Origin: Pseudomonas sp. Leaf48
GTDB lineage: Bacteria; Pseudomonadota; Gammaproteobacteria; Pseudomonadales; Pseudomonadaceae
Length of the DNA stretch: 64,000 nt
Reading direction: 5' to 3'
Assembly: GCF_001421885.1 (NCBI RefSeq)
Contig: NZ_LMLH01000031.1
Coordinates: 89,285 to 153,284 of the forward strand
The translations under genes and the position numbers were made by a program. This document shows positions 1-8,663 of the stretch, one piece after another. The notes below the pieces were generated by a model. It was not told the origin of the DNA and made no database searches. It saw only the letters and a list, made by a program, of their open reading frames with translations. How positions within the stretch are numbered: the first letter of the stretch is position 1; each line of letters begins with the position of its first letter.

Positions 1-247
1 CGGCTTTATCGAGCGCGTCGTCAGCAAGGACCAGTTGCGCGAAACCGCCCTGGGCATCGCGGCGAAAATCGCCGAGAAGAGCCCGGCGATGATCCGCATC
101 GCCAAGGAAGCCTTGAACGGTATCGAAGACGGCAACCTGGAAGATAAATACCGATGGGAACAGGGCTTCACCATGCAGGCCTACAGCAGCCCGGACTCTG
201 CGGAAACGCGCCGGGCCTTCGTCGAAAAACGCGACGCCAAGTTCTGA
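1..247 (+). CDS. Enoyl-CoA hydratase/isomerase family protein, C-terminal end only
   Basis: The left window edge removes the 5' end, so only about 81 C-terminal residues are seen, read from base 2. The visible part has the usual crotonase C-terminal helices: a segment like SPAMIRIAKEALN, then an amphipathic stretch, and an end like SAETRRAFVEKRDAKF. In crotonases this region helps trimer assembly and closes the active site. The active-site oxyanion-hole residues lie upstream and cannot be checked. It ends 9 bases before an acyl-CoA dehydrogenase start, so it is very likely the first visible gene of the same catabolic operon, hydrating an enoyl-CoA intermediate. Confidence 0.85.
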   Translation, partial: GFIERVVSKDQLRETALGIAAKIAEKSPAMIRIAKEALNGIEDGNLEDKYRWEQGFTMQAYSSPDSAETRRAFVEKRDAKF

Positions 248-256
248 GATAACGCC

Positions 257-1420
257 ATGGACCTGACTTATACCCCCAAGCAAAACGCCTTCCGCGCCGA
301 AGTCCGTGCCTGGCTGGCGGCCAACCTGCCACGCGAGCCCCTGGCGAGCTATGACACTCGCGAAGGCTTTGAACAGCACCGCGCCTGGGAGGCCAAGCTG
401 TTCGAGAGCCGCTGGTCGATGGTGATGTGGCCGGCCGAACTTGGCGGTCGCGGTAGCGACCTGATCGAGTGGCTGATCTTCGAGGAAGAGTATTACGGTG
501 CTGGCGCACCGATGCGCGTCAACCAGAACGGCCAGTTGCTGCTGGGGCCAACGCTGATGGAATTTGGCACCCCGGAGCAGAAAAAGCGTTTCCTGCCACG
601 CATGGCCGCCAGCCTGGACATGTGGGCGCAAGGTTGGTCGGAGCCCAACGCCGGTTCCGACATGGCGGCGATCACCAGCAAGGCGCTGCTCGACGGCGAT
701 CATTACGTGATCAATGGGCAGAAAACCTGGTCGACCCGGGCGATCTACGCCGACTGGCTGTTCGGCCTGTTCCGCAGCGAGCCAGGATCGGCTCGTCACC
801 ACGGCCTGTCGTTCATCATGGTGCCGCTGGACACGCCGGGGGTGAGCATTCGCCCGATCAAGGCGCTCAATGGCAAAGATGCTTTTGCCGAAGTGTTTTT
901 CGACGATGTGCGAGTGCCGGTGGCCAACCGCATCGGTGACCAAGGACAAGGCTGGCACGTGGCAATGGCCACCGCCGGTTTCGAGCGCGGGCTGCTGTTG
1001 CGTTCCCCAGCGCGTTTCCAGGCCACGGCACGCAAGCTGGTCGAACTGTATAAGGCGAACCGCGCCAGTGCCGACCGCGACCCGGGTCTGCGCGAGGCGG
1101 TACTGGAGACCTGGATGGGCGCCGAGGCCTACGCGCTGTCGGCCTATTACACCGTCGGGCGTTTGAGCCGAGGCGAGCAGGTCGGCGCCGAGTCGAGCAT
1201 CAACAAAATCATCTGGTCGGAGCTGGACCTGAAGATGCACGAGACCGCCATGCGCATTCTCGGCACGCGTGGAGAACTGCTGGACAAGGGCGCGCAGGCG
1301 GGTGATGCGGCGGGTTGGCTGGAGGGCTTTCTGTTCGCCCAATCCGGCCCGATCTACGCCGGCACCAACGAAATCCAGCGCAACATCATTGCCGAGCGGA
1401 TGCTCGGCTTGCCGAAATAA
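257..1420 (+). CDS. Acyl-CoA dehydrogenase, subunit 1 of an adjacent pair
   Basis: A 387-residue flavoprotein that should introduce a 2,3-double bond into an acyl-CoA and pass electrons to ETF. The FAD-side signature WSEPNAGSD is near residues 127-135, followed by QKTWSTRA and the C-terminal YAGTNEIQR. That last motif carries Ala where medium-chain enzymes have the catalytic Glu (YEG). The Glu of GFERG (about residue 243) sits where isovaleryl-CoA dehydrogenases keep their base, so it is the likely catalytic residue. The gene starts 9 bases after the enoyl-CoA hydratase and is followed 10 bases later by a second, shorter acyl-CoA dehydrogenase. Such pairs resemble the two-subunit dehydrogenases of steroid and pimelate catabolism. 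The natural substrate is unknown. Confidence 0.9.
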   Translation: MDLTYTPKQNAFRAEVRAWLAANLPREPLASYDTREGFEQHRAWEAKLFESRWSMVMWPAELGGRGSDLIEWLIFEEEYYGAGAPMRVNQNGQLLLGPTLMEFGTPEQKKRFLPRMAASLDMWAQGWSEPNAGSDMAAITSKALLDGDHYVINGQKTWSTRAIYADWLFGLFRSEPGSARHHGLSFIMVPLDTPGVSIRPIKALNGKDAFAEVFFDDVRVPVANRIGDQGQGWHVAMATAGFERGLLLRSPARFQATARKLVELYKANRASADRDPGLREAVLETWMGAEAYALSAYYTVGRLSRGEQVGAESSINKIIWSELDLKMHETAMRILGTRGELLDKGAQAGDAAGWLEGFLFAQSGPIYAGTNEIQRNIIAERMLGLPK

Positions 1421-1430
1421 GGAGCCGCCC

Positions 1431-2489
1431 ATGGACTTCACTTTTAACGATGACCAGTTGGCGTTCCGCGAAGCCATCAGTCGTTTCCTGATGACCGAAG
1501 CCGCACCGGAAATGCTCAGGGAAATCTGGGAGACCGATGCCGGGCGCTCTCGGGACTTGCGCAACAAGATCGCTGATCAGGGCCTGACCGCTTTGTCGGT
1601 GCCCGAGGCTGAAGGTGGCCTTGGCATGGACGATGTAACCTGGGCGCTGATGACCCAGGATCTGGGTTACTACGCCATTCCTGATTCCTTGGCCGACACC
1701 GCCTATGTCGCCAGTGGCTTGCTCGCCGCTCTGCCCGCGGGGCATCCCGCCCGCGCCGATCTGTTGCCACGGATCGCCGATGGCAGTTTGCGCATGGCAA
1801 TCAGTCATCCTGTCAATGCCTTGGTCAGCGACGCGCAACTGGCCGAAGTGTTGATACTCACCGACGGCGACGACATCCACGTGGTGCCGCGAACCGAAGT
1901 GGACGTGGAAAACCACCCGAGCATCGATGCTTCGCGACGTCTGGGCCGGGTGAGCTGGACTCCGTCCGCGGCGACCTGCGTGGCCAGTGGCGAGCAGGGT
2001 CGGGCTTTGCAGGAACGCCTGTTGGACCGTGGCGCGCTGTCGGTGGCCGGGCAACTGTTAGGGCTGGCGCAGCGCATGCTGGACCTGTCGGTGGACTACG
2101 TGGCCCAACGCAAACAGTTCGGCAAACCGATCGGCAGTTTCCAGGCGGTCAAACATCACCTGGCCGACGTGGCCCGTTACATCGAACAGGCCAAGCCGGT
2201 GCTGTACCGCGCCGCCCATGCCTTGGCTCGGGGGGACGTCAACGCTGGCGTCTGGGTTTCCCAAGCGCGTCTGGCGGCGAATGAGGCGAGCTGGATTGCC
2301 GCGCGCAAAGGTATCCAGGTGCACGGTGCGATGGGGTACACCTGGGAAGTGGATCTGCAAATGTTCATGAAGCGAGCCTGGGCCCTCGATGCGTCCTGGG
2401 GGGACCGCGGCTTCCACAAAACCCGTGTCAGCGACTACCTGTTCGCCGACGCCACCGGCCTGGGGCCGGGGCATACTTTCGAGGAATGA
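1431..2489 (+). CDS. Acyl-CoA dehydrogenase, subunit 2 of an adjacent pair
   Basis: A 352-residue acyl-CoA dehydrogenase, shorter than the usual 380-400. I chose the ATG at 1431, preceded by GGAG at 1421; the frame is open further upstream but runs into the preceding gene. Visible signatures are RKQFGKPIGSFQAVKHHLAD and, near the C-terminus, HGAMGYTWEVDLQMFMKRAW. This HG-x-x-GYTWE form is typical of the partner subunits in hetero-oligomeric dehydrogenases (FadE26-29 type, PimC/PimD type). Together with the preceding gene it is best read as a two-subunit enzyme acting on a branched or ring-bearing acyl-CoA. That assembly is inference. Confidence 0.88.
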   Translation: MDFTFNDDQLAFREAISRFLMTEAAPEMLREIWETDAGRSRDLRNKIADQGLTALSVPEAEGGLGMDDVTWALMTQDLGYYAIPDSLADTAYVASGLLAALPAGHPARADLLPRIADGSLRMAISHPVNALVSDAQLAEVLILTDGDDIHVVPRTEVDVENHPSIDASRRLGRVSWTPSAATCVASGEQGRALQERLLDRGALSVAGQLLGLAQRMLDLSVDYVAQRKQFGKPIGSFQAVKHHLADVARYIEQAKPVLYRAAHALARGDVNAGVWVSQARLAANEASWIAARKGIQVHGAMGYTWEVDLQMFMKRAWALDASWGDRGFHKTRVSDYLFADATGLGPGHTFEE

Positions 2490-2492
2490 GTC

Positions 2493-3644
2493 ATGGCACA
2501 GGCCTACATTGTTGATGCACTGCGCAGCCCTACCGGCAAACGCAAGGGAGGGCTGAGCGAGATCCACGCGATTGACCTGGGCGCCCATGTGCTCAAGGCG
2601 CTGGTGGAGCGCAATGCGATCCCTGCGGAAGATTATGACGACGTGATATTCGGTTGCGTCGACACCATCGGTTCCCAGGCCGGCGATATCGCGCGCACCA
2701 GTTGGCTAGCCGCCGGTTTACCCCTGACGGTGCCCGGCACCACAGTCGATCGCCAGTGCGGGTCGTCGCAACAGGCGCTGCACTTCGCCGCGCAGGCGGT
2801 GATGAGCGGCACCCAGGATGTGGTTGCGGTGGGCGGGGTACAGACCATGACCCAGATCCCGATTTCCTCGGCAATGCTCGCCGGCCAGCCGCTGGGTTTT
2901 GCTGACCCGTTCTCGGGCAGCGTCGGCTGGCGCGCGCGGTTTGGCCAGCAGCCAGTGAACCAGTTCTACGCGGCACAACGGATTGCCGATCACTGGCAGA
3001 TCAGCCGCGAGCAAATGGAAGCGTTTGCTTTGCAAAGCCACGAACGCGCTTTGGCGGCCATCGCCAGTGGCCGCTTTGCCCGGGAAATCGTCAGCTGCCA
3101 GGGCCTGGCGGTGGACGAAACCCCGCGCCACAGCAGCTTGGCGAAGATGGCCGAATTGCAACCGGTGGACCCGCAATTTCCCTCGATCACCGCGGCCGTT
3201 TCCAGCCAGACCTGCGACGCCTCGGCGGCGTTGCTGGTGGTGTCCGAGGCGGCGCTCAAGCGCTACGACCTGACGCCACGGGCACGGATTCATCAGTTGA
3301 CGGTGCTCGGTGACGATCCGATCTGGCACCTCACCGCCCCGATTGCGGCTACCCGCCGGGCCTTGGCCAAAAGCGGCCTGAGCATGGCCGACATCGACCG
3401 CGTGGAGATCAACGAAGCCTTTGCCTCGGTGGTCATGGCCTGGGCCAAGGAGCTGGATTACGACCCTGCGCGCACTAACGTCAATGGCGGTGCGATTGCC
3501 CTCGGCCATCCGTTGGGCGCGACCGGCGCACGACTGATGACCACGCTGCTCAATGAACTGGAATGCAGCGGTGGCCGCTATGGCTTGCAAACCATGTGTG
3601 AAGGCGGCGGCCAGGCCAACGTGACCATCATCGAACGCTTGTAA
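2493..3644 (+). CDS. Thiolase (acetyl-CoA acyltransferase)
   Basis: A 383-residue thiolase that cleaves a 3-oxoacyl-CoA with CoA. The nucleophilic Cys is at about residue 89 in VDRQCGSS, the His motif is NVNGGAIALGHPLGATGAR, and the second active-site Cys is in MCEGGGQAN near the C-terminus, so all catalytic elements are present. It begins three bases after the upstream acyl-CoA dehydrogenase stop, which indicates tight operon linkage. A second thiolase follows about 2.4 kb downstream, which suggests two successive cleavage steps or two different chain lengths. Substrate not determinable from sequence. Confidence 0.92.
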   Translation: MAQAYIVDALRSPTGKRKGGLSEIHAIDLGAHVLKALVERNAIPAEDYDDVIFGCVDTIGSQAGDIARTSWLAAGLPLTVPGTTVDRQCGSSQQALHFAAQAVMSGTQDVVAVGGVQTMTQIPISSAMLAGQPLGFADPFSGSVGWRARFGQQPVNQFYAAQRIADHWQISREQMEAFALQSHERALAAIASGRFAREIVSCQGLAVDETPRHSSLAKMAELQPVDPQFPSITAAVSSQTCDASAALLVVSEAALKRYDLTPRARIHQLTVLGDDPIWHLTAPIAATRRALAKSGLSMADIDRVEINEAFASVVMAWAKELDYDPARTNVNGGAIALGHPLGATGARLMTTLLNELECSGGRYGLQTMCEGGGQANVTIIERL

Positions 3645-3701
3645 TTTTTTTTGCGGCCGCCGCTTCCGGCGCGCGGCCAGCTATTTATCAAGGAGTCAAA
3701 C

Positions 3702-4580
3702 ATGGCTATCTGTGCAGACCGCACCGTGATCATCACCGGGGCCGGCGGTGGCCTCGGTCGCGCCTACGCCCTGGCGTTCGCCGCCCAAGGGGCCAATGTC
3801 GTGGTCAACGATATTCGCGCCGAGGCTGCAGAAGACGTGGCGGGGGAGATCCGCGTCAACGGTGGGCAGGCGATTGCCAACAGTGACGACATCACCACCC
3901 TGGCCACTGCGCAGGGTATTGTCGATGCGGCATTGGCAGCGTTCGGTGAAGTGCATGTGCTGATCAACAACGCCGGAGTGTTGCGCGACCGCATGTTTAT
4001 CAGCCTCAGTGAAGAAGACTGGGACATGGTCATGCGCGTCCACCTCAAGGGTCACTACTGCCTGGCCAATATCCTTGGTCGTCGCTGGCGCGATCTGGCC
4101 AAGGCCGGTACGCCGGTCGACGCGCGGATCATCAACACCAGCTCCGGCGCCGGCCTGCAGGGCTCGGTGGGGCAGTCCAATTATTCGGCGGCAAAGGGCG
4201 GTATCGCCTCCCTGACCCTGGTGCAAGCAGCGGAATTGGCCCGCTACGGCGTTACTGCCAACGCGCTGGCACCGGCCGCACGCACTTCGATGACCGAGAG
4301 CGCCATGCCCGACGTGGTGAAAAAACCCGATGACGGCAGCTTCGACGCCTGGGCAGCGGAGAACGTCGCGCCGCTGGTCGTGTGGCTGGGTAGCCCTGCA
4401 TCGGCGCACATCAGCGGCCAGATCTTCGAAAGCCAGGGCGGGCGAATCTCCCTCGGTGACGGCTGGCGCACCGGGGTCACTCGCGACAAAGGCGCGTTGT
4501 GGCAGGTCGATGAAATCGGCGCGGCAGTGGACGCCATTCTCGCCGAAGCGCCAAAGGCGCAGAAAGTCTGGGGGAGTTGA
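3702..4580 (+). CDS. Short-chain dehydrogenase, 3-hydroxyacyl-CoA dehydrogenase type
   Basis: A 292-residue classical-type SDR. The start at 3702 follows AGGAG at 3691. The N-terminal cofactor motif GAGGGLGRAYA (about residues 12-22), NNAG and the active-site SNYSAAKGG (Ser-Tyr-Lys arrangement) are intact. The longer-than-usual C-terminus and the GAGGGLGRAYA wording match the dehydrogenase domain of peroxisomal multifunctional enzyme 2 (HSD17B4-like), which oxidises 3-hydroxyacyl-CoAs, including those of sterol side chains and branched acids. In this cluster it would work after the MaoC/crotonase hydratases and before the thiolases. The coenzyme, probably NAD+, is inferred. Confidence 0.88.
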   Translation: MAICADRTVIITGAGGGLGRAYALAFAAQGANVVVNDIRAEAAEDVAGEIRVNGGQAIANSDDITTLATAQGIVDAALAAFGEVHVLINNAGVLRDRMFISLSEEDWDMVMRVHLKGHYCLANILGRRWRDLAKAGTPVDARIINTSSGAGLQGSVGQSNYSAAKGGIASLTLVQAAELARYGVTANALAPAARTSMTESAMPDVVKKPDDGSFDAWAAENVAPLVVWLGSPASAHISGQIFESQGGRISLGDGWRTGVTRDKGALWQVDEIGAAVDAILAEAPKAQKVWGS

Positions 4581-4588
4581 GCCCCCCC

Positions 4589-4690
4589 TGTTGGTGCGAA
4601 CCTGCTCGACATGGACGTTAGCGATAACGCGTGTTTGTGGATAAACGCGTCGTCTTCAGGTCTATCGCGAGAAGGCTCGCTCCTGCAACA
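4589..4690 (+). repeat. Degenerate REP-type inverted repeat
   Basis: The arms TGTTGGTGCGAACCTGCTCG and, at the other end, CGAGAAGGCTCGCTCCTGCA are imperfect reverse complements. They resemble eroded copies of the genus-typical REP core seen elsewhere in this window. It lies in the 220-base gap between two SDR genes of the same direction. Confidence 0.5.
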
Positions 4691-4800
4691 GTCAATTTTT
4701 TTTGCAGCATCCTGCCGCCGCCATACCCCATTTTGACGATGCGCCCGCAACGCCCTCTCCGTACAAATGCAGCGTATTGATTTCTTCGGAGGTAGACGCT

Positions 4801-5586
4801 GTGAAACAAGCCCCCCCTTATGTTCCCGGTCATCAATTGCTGGCTGGAAAATCAGTGTTGATTACCGCTGCTGCCGGTGCCGGTATCGGTTATTCGGCGG
4901 CCCGCCGCAGTGCCGAGGAAGGCTGTCGGGCACTGATGATTTCTGATGTGCATGCGCGGCGGCTGGAGGAGGCAGTGGAGCGTCTCAAGGCCGAGACTGG
5001 CTTGCAGGCGATTTATGGCCAGGTGTGCAATGTGACTATCGAAGACGAAGTCCAGGCCTTGGTGGCTGCTGCCGAAGAGGCCCTGGGCGGGGTCGATGTG
5101 TTGATCAACAACGCCGGCCTGGGTGGCCAGAAGCGCGTTATGGATATGAGCGACGAAGAGTGGTTGCGGGTGCTGGATGTGACCTTGACCGGCACCTTCC
5201 GCATGACCCGGGCGATGTTGCCGCACATGCAGCGTCGTGGCGCCGGGGCCATCGTCAACAACGCCTCGGTGCTCGGTTGGCGGGCACAGAAAGAGCAAGC
5301 TCACTATGCCGCCGCCAAGGCAGGGGTGATGGCGTTCACCCGTTGCAGTGCCCTGGAAGCCGCCGAGTTCGGCGTGCGCATCAATGCCGTGTCGCCATCG
5401 ATTGCCCTGCACGATTTCCTCAAGAAAGCCTCCAGCGAAGAGCTGCTAGCGAGCCTGGCCGGGCGCGAGGCGTTCGGTCGCGCCGCCGAGGTCTGGGAAG
5501 TGGCCAACGTAATGATGTTCCTGGCCAGCGACTACGCCTCCTACATGGTTGGCGAAGTGCTGTCCGTCAGTTCCCAGCAAGCTTGA
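4801..5586 (+). CDS. SDR family oxidoreductase
   Basis: A 261-residue short-chain dehydrogenase. I chose GTG 4801 because GGAGGT lies at 4788-4793, seven bases upstream; the frame has an earlier ATG at 4702 but no ribosome site there. The cofactor loop is TAAAGAGIG instead of the canonical TGxxxGxG, with NNAGLGG and the active-site HYAAAKAG further on. This looks like the SDRs named acetoacetyl-CoA or 3-oxoacyl reductases in catabolic clusters. It is separated from the upstream SDR by about 220 bases holding an eroded REP, and lies 10 bases before the maoC-like gene. It may oxidise a different hydroxyl, for example on a ring, than the first SDR. Confidence 0.86.
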   Translation: MKQAPPYVPGHQLLAGKSVLITAAAGAGIGYSAARRSAEEGCRALMISDVHARRLEEAVERLKAETGLQAIYGQVCNVTIEDEVQALVAAAEEALGGVDVLINNAGLGGQKRVMDMSDEEWLRVLDVTLTGTFRMTRAMLPHMQRRGAGAIVNNASVLGWRAQKEQAHYAAAKAGVMAFTRCSALEAAEFGVRINAVSPSIALHDFLKKASSEELLASLAGREAFGRAAEVWEVANVMMFLASDYASYMVGEVLSVSSQQA

Positions 5587-5596
5587 GGATTGCCAC

Positions 5597-6067
5597 ATGA
5601 GTCACGTTTTCAGTAGTGCCCAGGCGTTGCTTGCGGCCGAGGGCCTGGACCTGGGCCACACCGAATGGCTGACCATTGACCAGCACCGCATCGATCTGTT
5701 TGCCCAAGCCACCAGTGATCACCAGTGGATTCATGTCGACCCGGTACGCGCCGCCAGCGGTCCTTTTGGTGCCTGCATTGCCCACGGTTACCTGACGCAG
5801 TCCCTGGCCAATCTGTTCATGCCGCAGTTGATGAACATCGAAAACATGGCCATGGGCGTCAACTATGGCAGCGACCGGGTGCGCTTCCCGGCACCGGTCA
5901 AGGTCGATTCGCGGGTGCGCGGCAGTGGCCGGATCATCCGCGCCGAAACTCTGGGCGACGCCGTGCAACTGGTCGTGCGCATGACCATGGAAGTCGAGGG
6001 CCAGGCGCGCCCGGGCTGCGTGATCGACACCATCAGCCGCTACACCTTCAACCCTATTTCCGAGTGA
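5597..6067 (+). CDS. MaoC-family (R)-specific enoyl-CoA hydratase
   Basis: A 156-residue hot-dog-fold hydratase. The diagnostic hydratase-2 motif appears as FAQATSDHQWIHVD (catalytic Asp and His in the D-x4-H arrangement) followed by GPFGACIAHGYLTQS. Such enzymes hydrate 2-enoyl-CoA to the (R)-3-hydroxyacyl-CoA. They pair well with HSD17B4-type SDRs, which use that stereoisomer, and such an SDR lies two genes upstream. The gene begins 10 bases after the preceding SDR and ends 7 bases before a thiolase, so all are co-transcribed. Confidence 0.9.
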   Translation: MSHVFSSAQALLAAEGLDLGHTEWLTIDQHRIDLFAQATSDHQWIHVDPVRAASGPFGACIAHGYLTQSLANLFMPQLMNIENMAMGVNYGSDRVRFPAPVKVDSRVRGSGRIIRAETLGDAVQLVVRMTMEVEGQARPGCVIDTISRYTFNPISE

Positions 6068-6074
6068 GTTGCCC

Positions 6075-7283
6075 ATGGACCAGAATGAAGTTGTCATTGT
6101 CGCCACCGCCCGTACCGCGCTGGCCAAGTCGTTTCGCGGATCGTTCAACGATACCGAAGCCCCGGTGCTGGGCGGCCATGTTGTGCGCGCAGTGGTCGAG
6201 CGCGCTGGTATCGAGCCTGCTGACGTCGAGGATGTGATCATGGGCGCAGCGGTCCAGCAGGGCACCCAGGCCTATAACATCGGACGGCTCTGTGCCTACA
6301 CCGGCGGTTTGCCGGACAGCGTGCCGGGCATGGCCCTGGACAGGATGTGTGCCTCGGGACTGATGAGTATCGGCGTCGCGGCCAAGGGCATCATGACCGG
6401 CGAGATGAGCATCGCCATCGGCGGCGGTGTGGAGTCGCTATCGCTGACCCAGACCAAACACAAAAACAGCTTTCGCGCGCAATCCGAAGCCGTTCTGCAG
6501 GTGATGCCCAGCGCCTACATCCCCATGATCGAAACCGCCGAGATCGTCTCGCGCCGCTACGGCATCAGCCGCGCCGCCCAGGATGAATACTCGCTGCAAA
6601 GCCAGCTGCGCACCGCTGCCGCCCAGCGCGACGGTCTGTTCGACGAGGAAATCGTCGGCCTGAGCGTGGACAAATTGTTGTTCGCCGCCGATGGTCAGCC
6701 CAATGGCCATGAACGCGTGCAGGTCTTGCGTGACGAGTGCAACCGGCCCAATACGCGCCTGGAAGACCTCGCGGGATTGAAGCCGGTGTGGAAGGACGGC
6801 AAATGGATCGAGCAGGGCGAGTTCGTCACCGCCGGCAACGCCTCGCAGTTCTCCGACGGTGCCGCGGCCAGTCTGCTGATGAGTCGAGCCGAGGCCAAGC
6901 GTCGCGGGTTGACGCCACTGGGCATCTACCGCGGCATTGCCGTGGGCGGTTGCGCGCCTGAGGAAATGGGCATCGGCCCGGTAATCGCCATTCCCAAACT
7001 GCTCAAGCGCTTTGGCCTGGGGGTGGCGGATATCGGTCTGTGGGAGATCAACGAGGCCTTTGCCAGCCAGGTCTTGCATTGCCGCGACGCGCTGCAGATC
7101 CCGGCCGAACGCCTGAACGTCAATGGCGGGGCGATTGCCATCGGGCACCCCTTCGGTATGTCCGGCGCGCGGATGGTTGGTCACGCCTTGCTCGAAGGTC
7201 GTCGGCGCGGCGTGCGTTATGTAGTGATCGCCATGTGCATCGGTGGCGGCATGGGCGCCGCCGGCCTTTTCGAGCTGCCGTGA
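6075..7283 (+). CDS. Thiolase (acetyl-CoA C-acyltransferase)
   Basis: A 402-residue thiolase, second in the cluster. I use ATG 6075; an in-frame TTG two codons upstream is less likely. The nucleophilic Cys is at about residue 92 in LDRMCASGL, the His loop is NVNGGAIAIGHPFGMSGAR, and the C-terminal Cys is in CIGGGMGAAGLFE. It differs clearly from the first thiolase (383 residues), so the two probably serve different steps. It closes the tightly packed beta-oxidation block and is followed 76 bases later by a LuxR-type regulator. Confidence 0.92.
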   Translation: MDQNEVVIVATARTALAKSFRGSFNDTEAPVLGGHVVRAVVERAGIEPADVEDVIMGAAVQQGTQAYNIGRLCAYTGGLPDSVPGMALDRMCASGLMSIGVAAKGIMTGEMSIAIGGGVESLSLTQTKHKNSFRAQSEAVLQVMPSAYIPMIETAEIVSRRYGISRAAQDEYSLQSQLRTAAAQRDGLFDEEIVGLSVDKLLFAADGQPNGHERVQVLRDECNRPNTRLEDLAGLKPVWKDGKWIEQGEFVTAGNASQFSDGAAASLLMSRAEAKRRGLTPLGIYRGIAVGGCAPEEMGIGPVIAIPKLLKRFGLGVADIGLWEINEAFASQVLHCRDALQIPAERLNVNGGAIAIGHPFGMSGARMVGHALLEGRRRGVRYVVIAMCIGGGMGAAGLFELP

Positions 7284-7359
7284 GACGAGCGGGGCGCCGC
7301 CTCTGTTTCGATTCAATCCATGGGGGCCCGCCGGTCGGGCCCGCTGCTGGGGAATGGTT

Positions 7360-8562
7360 ATGCAAAGTTGTATGCCCAATGCACAGGTCCTGGCGCAAAT
7401 GGGCCTGGAGCTGGCCGAATACGAACGGATCATCGGCAACATCTACGAAGCGGCGATGAACACCCGCTGCCTGAGCGACTCGCTGCGCGAGATCCGCGGC
7501 TTGTTCAAGGCCAATTTCGTGACTCTGATCCTGCGGGTCCAGGATGAGCCGCTGCTGTCACCGATGGTCGTCGCCGGTGATATCGAACTGGGGCAGGGCG
7601 GGATCAACCATTACGCCTACTACGCCAAATCCACCCTGTTCGATGGCTTGCCCACCGACACCGTGTTCACCATCGATGAGCTGGTCAGCGATGCCGAATG
7701 GGCCAGTTCGGCGTTTTACCTGCTGTACTGCCAACCCTACGATTGTTACCACATGCTCGGTGCCGATATCCGCATGCCGGATGGCGGCACGGTGCGTTTC
7801 CGGATCAATCGGCCCCGGGGTCAACCAGCTTTCGGTGACACCGAGCGGGCCATGTGTGCCATGTTGCTGCCGCACCTGCGCCGGACCTTGCACATGTATT
7901 CGTTGCTCGACCGCAGCGAGTCCCTCGGCAGTCTGTATTCGCAGACGATCAGCCGCCTCGCGGTGGCGACTATCGTGCTCGATGAAAACGGCAGCGTGGT
8001 GCAACTCAACCCCGTGGCACGGGACATTCTCGCCAGTCAGGACGGCCTCAAGGTGGTGGGCGGGCGGCTGGAAGCGACCTACCCAAGTGACAATCGCGAG
8101 TTGACGCGCCTGGTACGCAACGCCTTCCAGCGTGCCAGGCAGGGCACCGCCAAGGGCGTGCAGTTGGCCGAGGCGACGTCGATTTCCCGTCCTTCAGGGC
8201 AGGTCAGCCTGGGGGTTGTGGTGGAGTTGATTCCCTCCCGGGATCTGCTCGAAGGCACCGGCAAGCCGACGGTGGTGGTGTATGTGCGCGATGCGGTGAG
8301 CAAGTCGCTGGTGAGCACGGTGCTGACGTCGCAACTGTATAACCTGACCCCGGCGGAAACCGCGCTGGCCCTGGAATTGGCCAACGGCTTGTCGCTGGAG
8401 GAAGCCTCGGAACTGCTTAACATCCGGCGTAATACCGCGCGTGCGCACCTGCGTTCGATTTTTTCCAAGACCGGCGTGCGGCGTCAGACCGAGCTGGTGC
8501 GGATCATGCTCAACAGCGTGGTGGCGCTGGGTGCGCCGCAGCAGGACGGGGCCCGGCTGTGA
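7360..8562 (+). CDS. LuxR-type helix-turn-helix transcriptional regulator
   Basis: About 400 residues. A GGGG run at 7349-7352 is suitably placed for ATG 7360; ATG 7354 is also possible. The N-terminal 250 residues have no clear receiver or autoinducer domain. A middle segment (VATIVLDENGSVVQLNPVAR, about residue 210 on) looks PAS-like and could bind a small ligand. The C-terminus is a LuxR HTH: LTPAETALALELANGLSLEE then LNIRRNTARAHLRSIFSKTG. Its place at the end of the beta-oxidation block, before the DUF1329 and oxygenase genes, suggests that it controls the cluster in response to a substrate or CoA intermediate. That is inference. Confidence 0.85.
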   Translation: MQSCMPNAQVLAQMGLELAEYERIIGNIYEAAMNTRCLSDSLREIRGLFKANFVTLILRVQDEPLLSPMVVAGDIELGQGGINHYAYYAKSTLFDGLPTDTVFTIDELVSDAEWASSAFYLLYCQPYDCYHMLGADIRMPDGGTVRFRINRPRGQPAFGDTERAMCAMLLPHLRRTLHMYSLLDRSESLGSLYSQTISRLAVATIVLDENGSVVQLNPVARDILASQDGLKVVGGRLEATYPSDNRELTRLVRNAFQRARQGTAKGVQLAEATSISRPSGQVSLGVVVELIPSRDLLEGTGKPTVVVYVRDAVSKSLVSTVLTSQLYNLTPAETALALELANGLSLEEASELLNIRRNTARAHLRSIFSKTGVRRQTELVRIMLNSVVALGAPQQDGARL

Positions 8563-8663
8563 GGCGTGGCTGCGGTAAAATGCGTTAGTCCGTGCGGACG
8601 ATGCTGCCGGCTTCCTGGCCTGTCGATACTGGGCAACCGTTGTCGAATCCAAGGAGAATAAAA

